From Sphaerisporangium sp. TRM90804 (lineage in GTDB: Bacteria; Actinomycetota; Actinomycetes; Streptosporangiales; Streptosporangiaceae): 64,000 nucleotides of DNA. Of the stretch, positions 50,797-58,914 are shown one piece after another. The position numbers and the translations under genes are program-made. Location of the stretch: contig NZ_JARWAC010000023.1 in the NCBI RefSeq assembly GCF_029846175.1, positions 102,047 to 166,046 of the forward strand, written 5' to 3'. The notes under the pieces were generated by a model. The model was not told the DNA's origin, searched no databases, and was given only the letters and a program-made list of their open reading frames with translations. Each line of letters begins with the position of its first letter. The stretch's first letter is position 1.

Positions 50797-50836
50797 AAGC
50801 TACGCATCGGTCCAAGCGCGGCCTTCTCATGGATTG
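50797..50836 (-). promoter_or_regulatory. Cluster motif site D with -10, before ABM genes
   Basis: On the minus strand, CAATCCATGAGAAG (50836-50823), then 20 bp, then TAGCTT (50802-50797). GG precedes the motif. The spacing is one base shorter than at sites B, C, E and F. Confidence 0.7.
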
Positions 50837-50861
50837 CCTTCATCGGGGCCCCTCCCGGCTC

Positions 50862-51677
50862 TCACGCGGCCACGACGACGTCGCGCCGCCGGTAGAGGCG
50901 CACGGCCAGCGGCGCGGCCACGGCCGTGACGGCGAGCGCCCACGCGAGGGTCTGGAGCACCGGCACGGCGACCGGCCCACCACCCGAGGACAGCCCGATG
51001 GCGGCGTCGGTCGCCGACGAGAGCGGGTTCGCGCCGACCAGCGGCCGCAGGAAGCCCGGGAACGCGTCGACCGGCGCGAAGCCGGAGGAGAAGAACAGCA
51101 GGAACGTCGCCGGCATGGTCAGCGCGGTGTTGACGGCCTGCACGCTCCTGGCCGCCAGGGCGATCACCAGCGCCACCCACATGAAGATCGAGCCGAAGGC
51201 GAGCACCACGGCGAAGAACCCCAGCGCGGCCAGCGGCCCCTGCGTGAAGCGGAAGCCCGCGACGTGGGCCGCGGCCGACGAGGCGACGGCGGTGATCAGC
51301 ACGCGGGCCAGGTCCGCGGCCATCCGCCCCAGCAGCGGGGACGCCCGGCTGATCGGCATGGTCCGCAGCCGGTCGGCGAGCCCGGTGTGCAGGTCGAGGT
51401 GGAAGCCGACCCCGGTCACCACCGCGCCCGACGCCGCCGCGAACAGCACCACCGCCGGCGCCAGCCGCTCCACGTACGGCCCGCCGCCGGCGCCGCCCAC
51501 GATGCCCCCGAAGACGGCGAGCATCATGAACAGCAGGACCAGCGGCATGACCACGGTGTTCACGAGCTGCTGCGGGCTGCGCAGGTACCGCCGGACGCCG
51601 CGCCCGGCCAGCAGCAGCGTCTCGGCCGCCGTCGCCGCCGGCCCCTCCCGCCCGGCCGCGGGCGCGCCGCCTCTCAC
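50862..51677 (-). CDS. ABC-2 type transporter permease (DrrB-like) 2
   Basis: A 271-residue permease with six hydrophobic helices and a cytoplasmic N-terminus: VVMPLVLLFMMLAVFGGIV, VVLFAAASGAVVTGVGFHLDLHTGLADRLRTMPISR (the short conserved helix before TM3 of DrrB-type permeases), then FRFTQGPLAALGFFAVVLAFGSIFMWVALVIAL. It should form an exporter with its partner permease and the ATPase. The GTG at 51677 overlaps the upstream permease stop. It is the last gene of the site E unit. Confidence 0.87.
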   Translation of the reverse strand: MRGGAPAAGREGPAATAAETLLLAGRGVRRYLRSPQQLVNTVVMPLVLLFMMLAVFGGIVGGAGGGPYVERLAPAVVLFAAASGAVVTGVGFHLDLHTGLADRLRTMPISRASPLLGRMAADLARVLITAVASSAAAHVAGFRFTQGPLAALGFFAVVLAFGSIFMWVALVIALAARSVQAVNTALTMPATFLLFFSSGFAPVDAFPGFLRPLVGANPLSSATDAAIGLSSGGGPVAVPVLQTLAWALAVTAVAAPLAVRLYRRRDVVVAA

Positions 51678-52477
51678 GTCGCCCTCCGGTACGCCCTGGT
51701 CGCCGCGCGCGAGAAGACCACCAGCAGCACCAGCAGCCAGGCGGCGGCGCGTCCCAGCGGAGCGAGGTCGGTGCCCTCGGCGACGGCGCGCAGCGCGTCG
51801 ACCACCGCCGACACCGGCGAGTACTCCACCACCGGCCGCAGCCAGGACGGGAAGCCGCCGACCGGCGCGAAGGCGGTGGACAGCATGAGCAGCGGCATCG
51901 CCGGCATGTGCAGCGTGGCGCCGACCGCTTCGGGCTCGGTGGAGGCCAGCCCCGCCGCGCCCGTGCCGACCGAGAGCACCAGCAGCACGGTCAGGGCGAG
52001 CAGCACGAAGGCCGCCGCCCCGGCCACGCCCGTGGCGAACCGGAAGCCGGTGACGTGCGCCGCCGCGATCACGGCGCAGATGCTGATCAACCCGCGGACG
52101 CCGTCGGAGGCCAGCCGGCCCGCGACCACGGCGCCGCTGTTGACCGGCATCGACCGCAGGCGGGCCAGCATGCCCGTGCGCCGGTCGCGGGCGAACAGCA
52201 CCGCCGCCGAGATCGCGGTGAACGTCACCCACATGACCACGATCGCGGGCGGCAGGTACTGGGCGAAGTCGATGCCGTGCGCGGCGAACATCTGGCGGAA
52301 CACCGCGAGGAACCCGAAGAAGAACAGCAGCGGCGTGATCACCATCCCGGCGACGGCGGCGGCGCCGAGGGACACGCGCAGGTTGCGCCCGGCCAGCAGC
52401 GCCGACTGCCTGACCAGGTTCACCGGCCCGCCCTCGGCGACCGCGACCGCCGGGGCGAACCCCGCCGCGCCGCTCAC
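51674..52477 (-). CDS. ABC-2 type transporter permease (DrrB-like) 1
   Basis: A 267-residue permease, six membrane helices: VAGMVITPLLFFFGFLAVF, WVTFTAISAAVLFARDRRTGMLARLRSMPVNSG (same conserved cytoplasmic motif as the second permease), FVLLALTVLLVLSVGTGAAGL and a final WLLVLLVVFS. It pairs with the second permease to form a heterodimeric pore. The GTG at 52477 overlaps the ATPase stop (GTGA). It is a likely exporter of the cluster product, as for DrrAB with daunorubicin; the substrate is inferred from location. Confidence 0.87.
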   Translation of the reverse strand: MSGAAGFAPAVAVAEGGPVNLVRQSALLAGRNLRVSLGAAAVAGMVITPLLFFFGFLAVFRQMFAAHGIDFAQYLPPAIVVMWVTFTAISAAVLFARDRRTGMLARLRSMPVNSGAVVAGRLASDGVRGLISICAVIAAAHVTGFRFATGVAGAAAFVLLALTVLLVLSVGTGAAGLASTEPEAVGATLHMPAMPLLMLSTAFAPVGGFPSWLRPVVEYSPVSAVVDALRAVAEGTDLAPLGRAAAWLLVLLVVFSRAATRAYRRAT

Positions 52478-53466
52478 CGTCCGGCCCCCGCCCCGGCCCG
52501 CCCGTTCGAGGCCGCGGGCGAGCCGTCGTGGTGCCCCAGCGCGCCGTGGCCGGTGAGGGCGAAGAACGCGTCGTCCAGGCTCGGGCGGCGGATCGCGACG
52601 TTGTCCGTCTCGACCCCGGCCTCGGTGAGCCGCCGCACGATCTCGGCCAGCGTCCGGGCGTCGCCGCCGGGCACCACGATGGAGCCGTCGCCCTCGGTGA
52701 CGTCCGGCCAGCGGTCCAGCAGCACCACGAGCGCGTCGCGCCGGGCCCGCTCGTCGTCGATCCGCACCTCGCACACCGAGACGCCGACCTTGCCCTTCAG
52801 CTCCTCGGGCGTGCCGGTCGCGATCACCTTCCCGCGCGCGACGACGACGATGCCGTCGGCCAGGCGGTCGGCCTCCTCCAGGTACTGGGTGGTGAGCAGG
52901 ACGGTCGTCCCGGCCGACCGCAGCTCGCGCACCACCCGCCACATGGCGTGGCGGCTGCGCGGGTCCAGGCCGGTCGTCGGCTCGTCCAGCACCAGCACCG
53001 GGCGCGGCACCATGAGCGCCGCCGCGAGGTCCAACCGGCGGCGCATGCCGCCCGAGTACTCCCTGACGCCCCGGTCGCCGGACTCGGCCAGGTCGAACCG
53101 GGCCAGCAGCTCGGTGGCGCGCTCGCCCGCCGCGCGCCTGCTCATGCGCAGCAGCCGGCCGAACAGCACGAGGTTCTGCCGTCCGGTGAGCAGTTGGTCG
53201 ACGGCGGCGAACTGGCCGGTGAGCGCGATCGAGGCGCGCACGCCCGCCGGGTCGCGCTCCACGTCGAAGCCGGCGACCGACACGCGGCCGGCGTCGGGGC
53301 GCAGCAACGTCGTCAGGCAGTTGATGACGGTCGTCTTGCCGGCGCCGTTCGGCCCGAGCAGGCCCATGACGCTGCCGGCCGGGACGCCGAACGACACGCC
53401 GTCCACGGCGGCCCGCTTGCCGAACGACTTGCGCAGGCCCTCGACCTGGATCATCGGCTCCGTCAC
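52474..53466 (-). CDS. ABC transporter ATP-binding protein (DrrA-like)
   Basis: A 330-residue ATPase: Walker A LLGPNGAGKTT, Q loop TGQFAAVDQLLTG, signature YSGGMRRRLDLAAAL, Walker B VLVLDEPTTGLDPRSR, H-loop region TTQYLEEADRLAD, and a DrrA-type C-terminal domain. It energises export by the two permeases encoded downstream. The GTG at 53466 overlaps the P450 stop. The Gly/Ala-rich tail after RRPSLDDAFFALTGHG is probably disordered. Confidence 0.92.
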   Translation of the reverse strand: MTEPMIQVEGLRKSFGKRAAVDGVSFGVPAGSVMGLLGPNGAGKTTVINCLTTLLRPDAGRVSVAGFDVERDPAGVRASIALTGQFAAVDQLLTGRQNLVLFGRLLRMSRRAAGERATELLARFDLAESGDRGVREYSGGMRRRLDLAAALMVPRPVLVLDEPTTGLDPRSRHAMWRVVRELRSAGTTVLLTTQYLEEADRLADGIVVVARGKVIATGTPEELKGKVGVSVCEVRIDDERARRDALVVLLDRWPDVTEGDGSIVVPGGDARTLAEIVRRLTEAGVETDNVAIRRPSLDDAFFALTGHGALGHHDGSPAASNGRAGAGAGR

Positions 53467-54818
53467 GGCCGGACCTCCGTTCCCGCCCGGCCGGGCCCGG
53501 GTCCGCGCCGCTGGTAGGCGATGAGGCAGGGCGAGGCGGGCCTGGAGATCCCCATCTTCTTGGACGGCGGAGGATCGGGCTCGACCAGGCTCAGCCTGTA
53601 GGAGCGCAGCAGCATGCTCAGCACCACCTTCATCTCCGACTCGGCGAACCGGGCGCCGAGGCAGCGGTGCTGGCCCCCGCCCAGGTTGATCAGCGTGGCC
53701 GCCGCCCGCCCGCCGGGGTCGCGGGCGGGGGAGAACCGGTCGGGGTCGTACTCGCCGGGGGAGTCGAAGACCTCCGGGGACCGGTGGGTGATCGGCGGGC
53801 AGAGCACGGTGAACCAGCCCGCCGGCACCGTGTACCCGCCCACCGTGTACGGCTTCTCGGTGTAGCGCCACAGCATGGTGGTGATCGGGCGCAGCCGCTC
53901 GGCCTCGCGCAGGTTCCAGTGCAGCCGCCGCATGGCGTGCAGGCTGCCCGGGGTCGGCTCCTCGGGCGCGCCGTCGGCCTCCTCCACCACCAGCTTGAGC
54001 TGGTCGGGGTGCTGCAGCAGCAGCACCAGCGACCACGCGAGCTGGGCGGCGGTCGTCTCGTAGGCGGCGAACACCAGCGACAGGAGCAGGCCGATCACCT
54101 CCTCGTCGGAGACCGGCGTCCCGTCGGAGTACCGGCCGCCGACCAGGGTGGCGAGGAAGCCGTGCCGCTCGGGGTCGGGGTCGAGCCTGGCCTCGGCCGT
54201 CTTCGGCGCCAGCAGCGTGAACAGCCGGTCGCGCGCGCGGTCGCGCCGGATGAGGCGGGGGAGCGGCAGCCTGGGCGGCAGCAGGATCTCCATCCCCTCC
54301 GCCAGGTCGACGTACTGCCGCCAGAAGTACTCGCCGGAGCGGAGCAGGAAGTCCTCGCCGAGGAACGCCCGCACCGCGATGGACATCGACAGCCGCTCCA
54401 GGCCCCTGGTGGCGTCGAAGACCCCGAACTCGCCGAGCGACCCCAGCCAGTCGCCGGCCTCCTTCACCATGCACTTCAGGTAGTTCGGCAGGTTGCGGGA
54501 GCGCAGGGCCGGGAGCATCATCTCGCGCTGGTCGACGTAGCCCTCGTACTCGGCGGCCTGCAGCACCTCGCCGAACATGGGGATCACCCAGCGGTACACC
54601 GGGCGCAGCGACAGCGTCGACTCCGGGAGGTTCACGACGTCCAGGGCGTCGGCCGGCCCGGTCACGACGACCATGCGCTTGGGGCCGAGCCGCAGCGCGA
54701 ACACCGGGCCGAGCTGGGCCTGCGCGCGCCACAGCGTGCCCATGGCGTCGCGGAGGAAGGCCGGCCCGTTCCCGAGCAGGGGGACGCCCGCGGGTGCGGG
54801 AGGGTGCGGTGCAGACAT
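53463..54818 (-). CDS. Cytochrome P450 (1)
   Basis: A 451-residue P450 without an N-terminal membrane anchor (soluble bacterial type, slightly long): I-helix VFAAYETTAAQLAWSL with the acid-threonine pair, ExxR in NLREAERLRP, the PITHRSPEVFDSPGEYDPDRFSP meander and the haem loop INLGGGQHRCLGARFAESEM (Cys thiolate ligand; the usual first Phe is replaced by Leu). The YTVGGYTVPAGW and HRCLGARFAE style is closer to CYP51/CYP3-like bacterial P450s than to the CYP107 group. The ATG at 54818 lies directly after a TTG. It is the second gene of the site E unit, before the exporter genes. Confidence 0.9.
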   Translation of the reverse strand: MSAPHPPAPAGVPLLGNGPAFLRDAMGTLWRAQAQLGPVFALRLGPKRMVVVTGPADALDVVNLPESTLSLRPVYRWVIPMFGEVLQAAEYEGYVDQREMMLPALRSRNLPNYLKCMVKEAGDWLGSLGEFGVFDATRGLERLSMSIAVRAFLGEDFLLRSGEYFWRQYVDLAEGMEILLPPRLPLPRLIRRDRARDRLFTLLAPKTAEARLDPDPERHGFLATLVGGRYSDGTPVSDEEVIGLLLSLVFAAYETTAAQLAWSLVLLLQHPDQLKLVVEEADGAPEEPTPGSLHAMRRLHWNLREAERLRPITTMLWRYTEKPYTVGGYTVPAGWFTVLCPPITHRSPEVFDSPGEYDPDRFSPARDPGGRAAATLINLGGGQHRCLGARFAESEMKVVLSMLLRSYRLSLVEPDPPPSKKMGISRPASPCLIAYQRRGPGPGRAGTEVRP

Positions 54819-54906
54819 CAACGCTTCGCCATCCGATGGGTGCGAGGCCGGCGGCCGGCCCTGGGGCGGGCCGGCCTTCCGGGTGGTCCTGTGCCGGCCG
54901 TGCGGG

Positions 54907-55389
54907 TCAGTCGTCGGCCGAAGGGATGGGAAGCGCCGCGGCCGGGAACTCCAGGCCGAGCTTCTCGGGGATGCTGGCCATGTCGTACTGGCCCCAGTGG
55001 TCGTGGATGAGGCCGTCCTGGAACCGCCAGGCGCCCATGCCGTTGATGGAGAACCGCTTGCCCGTCGGCGGCACGCCGAAGAACTCGCCGGTGTGCTCGA
55101 ACGACAGCTCGACCACCTCGAACAGGTGGTTCTCGTCGGCGAGCCACACCTTCGGCTCGGCCTTGAGGAAGCTGAACCAGGCGGCGGAGTCCTTGAACAT
55201 CGTGATCACGCCGTCGGGGTCGTGCGGCACGACCGACGCCCCGGGGATCGGGAAGTGCACCTTCACCTCCGGGTGCAGGTACTTCTTCGCCTCCTCCCAG
55301 TTCTCCTTCATGATCTCCGCCTGGAAGGCCTCGACGAACGCCTTGTTGCGCTCCGCCACTCCGGCCTGCTCATTGGTCGTGGTCGTCAT
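54907..55389 (-). CDS. SnoaL-like polyketide cyclase family protein
   Basis: A 160-residue protein: ERNKAFVEAFQAEIMKENWEEAKKYLHPEVKVHFPI, then ELSFEHTGEFFGVPPTGKRFSINGMGAWRFQDGLIHDHWGQYDM. It shares the HTG-F-GVPPTG and HWG blocks with the protein at 42043-42471 but has diverged elsewhere. It probably acts on a polyketide intermediate. The ATG at 55389 follows AAGGAG. It is the first gene of the minus-strand unit driven by motif site E. Confidence 0.83.
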   Translation of the reverse strand: MTTTTNEQAGVAERNKAFVEAFQAEIMKENWEEAKKYLHPEVKVHFPIPGASVVPHDPDGVITMFKDSAAWFSFLKAEPKVWLADENHLFEVVELSFEHTGEFFGVPPTGKRFSINGMGAWRFQDGLIHDHWGQYDMASIPEKLGLEFPAAALPIPSADD

Positions 55390-55429
55390 CTCGGCAGCTC
55401 CTTCGCGTCCTTCGCGCTCGTTCGATGCG

Positions 55430-55470
55430 AACGTATCCGCGCGTCACGGGCGTTTCCTTCTCACGGATTG
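55430..55470 (-). promoter_or_regulatory. Cluster motif site E with -10 (leftward)
   Basis: On the minus strand, CAATCCGTGAGAAG (55470-55457), 21 bp, TACGTT (55435-55430); GG precedes the motif. It drives the SnoaL/P450/ABC exporter unit. Confidence 0.75.
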
Positions 55471-55484
55471 CCCGTCCGCGTAGG

Positions 55485-55525
55485 CAATCCATGAGAAGAA
55501 GGCGACGTCCGGCCCCTCATACGCT
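55485..55525 (+). promoter_or_regulatory. Cluster motif site F with -10 (rightward)
   Basis: CAATCCATGAGAAG (55485-55498), 21 bp, TACGCT (55520-55525); GG precedes the motif. It drives the O-methyltransferase/P450/NmrA unit. Sites E and F lie back to back, with 14 bp between the motifs. Confidence 0.75.
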
Positions 55526-55579
55526 GCGGCAAAGCGCTGTCCGGGCCCTCCACGCCGATCTGCCGAATGGGGTGGCGAA

Positions 55580-56614
55580 TTGACCACCAGTAATGACCAG
55601 CAACCGATAACCAGCCAGATCATGCAGTTCCTGACCGGCAAGGAGATCAGCGGCGCCGTGGTGGCGGCCGCCGAGCTCCGGCTGGCCGACGCGATCGGCG
55701 ACGAGCCGGTGCCCGTCGAGGAGCTGGCGACGAAGGTCGGAGCCGACCCCGACGCCCTGTTCCGTCTCATGCGCGCGCTGACCACTCTCGGGCTGTTCCG
55801 CGCGTCCGGCGAGCGCAGCTTCGCCCACACCGAGCTGTCGGCGGGCCTGCGTTCCGACGCCCCCGAGCGGCTGCTGGACATGATCCTGCTCGAAGGCGCC
55901 GAGTGGGGGTGGAAGCTCTCCAGCCGGCTGGCCGAGCCGGTCCGCACCGGCAAGCCGCTGTTCCCTGAGATCTACGGCAAGGACCTGTTCTCTTACTTCA
56001 TGGAGGACGAGCCCGAGGCCGGCCAGGTCTTCGACCGCGCCATGACCGCCATCAGCGAGTCGGCCGTGGGGCCGATCGTCGACGCCCTCGACGTCACGGG
56101 CGTGCGCAAGGTGGTCGACGTCGGCGGCGGGCAGGGCAGCGTCGTCCGCGCGATCCTGCAGCGCAACCCCGGCCTGTCGGGGGTCGTGTTCGACATCGAG
56201 CCCGCGCTCGGCGACGCCCACGCCGAGCTGCGCGACGGCGAGCTGTCGTCCCGCACCGAGCTGATCGCCGGCGACTGCCGCGAGAGCGTGCCCGTCACGG
56301 CCGACCTCTACCTGTTCCGCCACGTCCTGCACATGTGGGACGACGAGGGGGCCGCGCGGATCCTGCGCAACGTCGCCGCCAGCGCCGCCCCCGGCGCCCG
56401 CGTCGTCGCCATCGAGCAGCTCGTCACCGAGGGGCCCGACGGGCAGTACGTCGCGCTGCTCGACCTGCACATGCTGGCGGTCGGCGGCGGGCGCGCCCGC
56501 AGCGAGCTGGACTTCGCCCGGCTGTTCGAGAAGGCGGGGCTGCGGCTGACCCGCGTCACGCCGACCTCGGCGGGCGACCAGCTCGTCGAGGCCGAGGTGG
56601 TGGACGGCCGATGA
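55580..56614 (+). CDS. O-methyltransferase family 2 protein
   Basis: A protein of about 344 residues with an N-terminal winged-helix dimerisation domain (ISGAVVAAAELRLADAIGDEPVPVEELATKVGADPDALFRLMRALTTLGLFR) and a C-terminal SAM domain: KVVDVGGGQGSVVRAILQRNP, VVFDIEPAL, the catalytic His region YLFRHVLHMWDDEGAARILRN. This is the caffeate O-methyltransferase-like family widely used in aromatic polyketide tailoring. The start is taken as TTG 55580, because no ATG or GTG in frame fits better and GGGG lies upstream; an internal ATG at codon 15 is possible. It overlaps the next P450 gene by 4 bp. Confidence 0.88.
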   Translation: MTTSNDQQPITSQIMQFLTGKEISGAVVAAAELRLADAIGDEPVPVEELATKVGADPDALFRLMRALTTLGLFRASGERSFAHTELSAGLRSDAPERLLDMILLEGAEWGWKLSSRLAEPVRTGKPLFPEIYGKDLFSYFMEDEPEAGQVFDRAMTAISESAVGPIVDALDVTGVRKVVDVGGGQGSVVRAILQRNPGLSGVVFDIEPALGDAHAELRDGELSSRTELIAGDCRESVPVTADLYLFRHVLHMWDDEGAARILRNVAASAAPGARVVAIEQLVTEGPDGQYVALLDLHMLAVGGGRARSELDFARLFEKAGLRLTRVTPTSAGDQLVEAEVVDGR

Positions 56615-57876
56615 GCTCCGACCTCTCCTACAGCCCGTTCGACCCCGAGCAGACCAAGGACCCGTACCCCATCTGGGACCAGCTGCGCGGCGAGTGCCCT
56701 GTCTACCGCAGCTCGTTCGGGTCGGACGAGTGGATGGTGGACGACGCCGACGACGCCGGCGCCGTCTACGTCGTGACCAGGCACGAGGACATCACCTACA
56801 TCCTGGAGCACCCCGACAGGTTCACCTCCGGCGAGGACAAGAACGGGCCCGGCATCCCGCCGGAGGTGCTGGCCGAGCTGTCCAAGGGGCTGCCGCTGAG
56901 CACCACCCTCTACAACACCGACCCGCCCGAGCACACCCGGCTGCGCACGCTCGTCGGGTCCGGCCTGTCGCCGCAGCGGGTGGCGGCGAACGCGCCGCTG
57001 ACCCGGGCCACGGCCGAGGAGCTCGCCTCCCGGCTCACCGGCGGCACGGCCGAGCTGCTGGACGAGTACGTGCGCCCGCTGGCCAACCTGGCACTGCTGG
57101 ACTACCTGGGCATCCCCCGGGACGACCAGGCGCGGGTGCTGGAGTGGAACGAGATGTGGGAGCGGCTCTTCATCCCCGGCCTGCCGCCGGAGGACCAGAT
57201 CCGCGCCGCGTCGAAGATCGTGGAGTACCAGCAGTACTACGTCAAGGCCGTGGAGGAGCGCCGCGCCGACCCGCGCGAGGACATGCTCACCCGGCTCGCG
57301 CTCGCCGAGACCGACGGCGGCGAGCGGCTGAGCATGGCCGAGATCGCCTGGTGCACCATGGAACTCATCTCCGCGGGCGCCGCCAACACGGTGGACGGCC
57401 TGGCCAACGTGCTGCTGGTGCTGCTGAGCGATCAGGAGCGCTGGAACGCCGTCCGGGACGACCGCGAGCTGCTGCCCGGCGCCATCGAGGAGGGCCTGCG
57501 CCTGGAGGGCCCCACCCAGTGGCTGCCCAGGACCGCCGCGGACGACATCGAGCTGAGCGGGGTCCGCATCCCCAAGGGCGCCACGGTGGCCGTCACCTTA
57601 CAGGCCGCCAACCGCGACCCCGAGGCCTTCCCCGGCCCCGAGCGGTACGACCCGAAGCGGCACGGCCTCAGCCGGCACGTGGCCTTCGGCCGCGGCGCGC
57701 ACTACTGCGTCGGCGCCGGCTGGTCGCGCATGGCGCTGCGGGTGGGCATCGAGGTGCTGCTCGACCGCTTCCCCGGCCTGCGGCTGGACGAGGGCTACGA
57801 GCCGGAGTTCTACCTGCCCATCCCGGTGCTGCGCTGCGTGACCTCCCTGCCCGTGAACTGGACGGACGCCGGCTGA
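56611..57876 (+). CDS. Cytochrome P450 (2)
   Basis: A 421-residue soluble P450 of the common actinomycete tailoring type: YNTDPPEHTRLRTLVGSGLSPQRV (C-helix region), I-helix LISAGAANTVDGLANVLLVLL with an Asn-Thr pair instead of the usual Glu/Asp-Thr, ExxR in EEGLRLEGP, and the haem loop VAFGRGAHYCVGAGWSRM with its thiolate Cys. The altered I-helix acid position may affect proton delivery. The ATG at 56611 overlaps the methyltransferase stop. It probably hydroxylates or couples a cluster intermediate (inference). Confidence 0.92.
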   Translation: MSSDLSYSPFDPEQTKDPYPIWDQLRGECPVYRSSFGSDEWMVDDADDAGAVYVVTRHEDITYILEHPDRFTSGEDKNGPGIPPEVLAELSKGLPLSTTLYNTDPPEHTRLRTLVGSGLSPQRVAANAPLTRATAEELASRLTGGTAELLDEYVRPLANLALLDYLGIPRDDQARVLEWNEMWERLFIPGLPPEDQIRAASKIVEYQQYYVKAVEERRADPREDMLTRLALAETDGGERLSMAEIAWCTMELISAGAANTVDGLANVLLVLLSDQERWNAVRDDRELLPGAIEEGLRLEGPTQWLPRTAADDIELSGVRIPKGATVAVTLQAANRDPEAFPGPERYDPKRHGLSRHVAFGRGAHYCVGAGWSRMALRVGIEVLLDRFPGLRLDEGYEPEFYLPIPVLRCVTSLPVNWTDAG

Positions 57877-57910
57877 GGCCGGTCGTCGGACGAAATCGGA
57901 GACCTATTCC

Positions 57911-58753
57911 ATGATTCTCGTAACCGGGGCGACGGGCGCCGTCGGCAACCACGTGGTCGCCCAGCTCGTCGAGGCCGGGGCCAAGGTGCGCGCGTTGACC
58001 CGCAGCCCCGGCAAGGCGCGGTTCGACCCGCAGGTCGACGTGGCGATCGCCGACGTGGACAAGCCCGAGACGCTGCCCCCGGCGCTGGAGGGCGTCGAGC
58101 GTGTCTTCATGCTGGCCCCCAGCCACCACGCCCCCGCCCACGACGCCAACATCGTCAAGGCCGCCCAGGCGGCCGGGGTCCGCCACCTGGTGAAGATCTC
58201 GGGCCTCGGCACCATCGACGACGCCCCCGACGCCATCACCCGCTGGCACCTGGAAGGTGAGCGGGCGGTGAAGGAGTCGGGCATCGCCTGGACGATCCTG
58301 CAGCCGGGCGAGTTCATGTCCAACACCTTCTACTGGACGTACGGCATCAAGGGCGAGGGCGTCGTCCGCGAGCCGCACGGCGACACCAGGCAGGCGCTCG
58401 TCGACCCGCGCGACATCGGCTCGGTCGCCGCCGTCGTGCTCACCACCGAGGGCCACGAAGGCAAGTCGTACCCGCTGACCGGGCCCGAGGCGCTCACCCC
58501 GAAGGAGCGGGTCGCCAAGATCTCGGCGGCGCTCGGCCGCCCGATCGAGTTCGCCCAGCTCACCCCGCAGCAGGCCCGGGACAACTGGGTCATGCTCGGC
58601 GCCCCTGAGGAGCTGATCGACGCCGTCCAGTCGGTGCTCGCCGACGACAGCGGACGCTGGGCGCGGGTCTACCCGACGGTCGAGCAGCTCACCGGCCGTC
58701 CGGCGCGCTCGTTCGACCAGTGGCTCGCCGACCACCTGGAGGCGTTCCGCTGA
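57911..58753 (+). CDS. NmrA-family NAD(P)-binding oxidoreductase
   Basis: A 280-residue atypical short-chain dehydrogenase: MILVTGATGAVGNHVVAQLVEAG (nucleotide-binding GxxGxxG), ERVFMLAPSHH, AAGVRHLVKISGLG, and the C-terminal YPLTGPEALTPKERVAKISAALGRP and LTGRPARSFDQWLADHLEAF. There is no Tyr-x-x-x-Lys catalytic pair in the usual place, as in NmrA-like redox sensors and some quinone or isoflavone reductases. It follows the second P450 by 34 bp and ends the site F unit. The dead fragment at 15878-16260 is a relative. Confidence 0.85.
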   Translation: MILVTGATGAVGNHVVAQLVEAGAKVRALTRSPGKARFDPQVDVAIADVDKPETLPPALEGVERVFMLAPSHHAPAHDANIVKAAQAAGVRHLVKISGLGTIDDAPDAITRWHLEGERAVKESGIAWTILQPGEFMSNTFYWTYGIKGEGVVREPHGDTRQALVDPRDIGSVAAVVLTTEGHEGKSYPLTGPEALTPKERVAKISAALGRPIEFAQLTPQQARDNWVMLGAPEELIDAVQSVLADDSGRWARVYPTVEQLTGRPARSFDQWLADHLEAFR

Positions 58754-58914
58754 CCCCCACGACCGTCCGGCCCGCCGGCCGCCCGCGCCCCTCGCGCGGA
58801 CGGCCGGCTTCGCCGTCCCGGCGACGCGTTCCGCGTTCGGCTGGCAGGCGGGGCCGGTCACTGATAGAACCGCGGGCAGTACGTTCCGTGCCCGCCCGAG
58901 ATCCGGGAGAGTCC

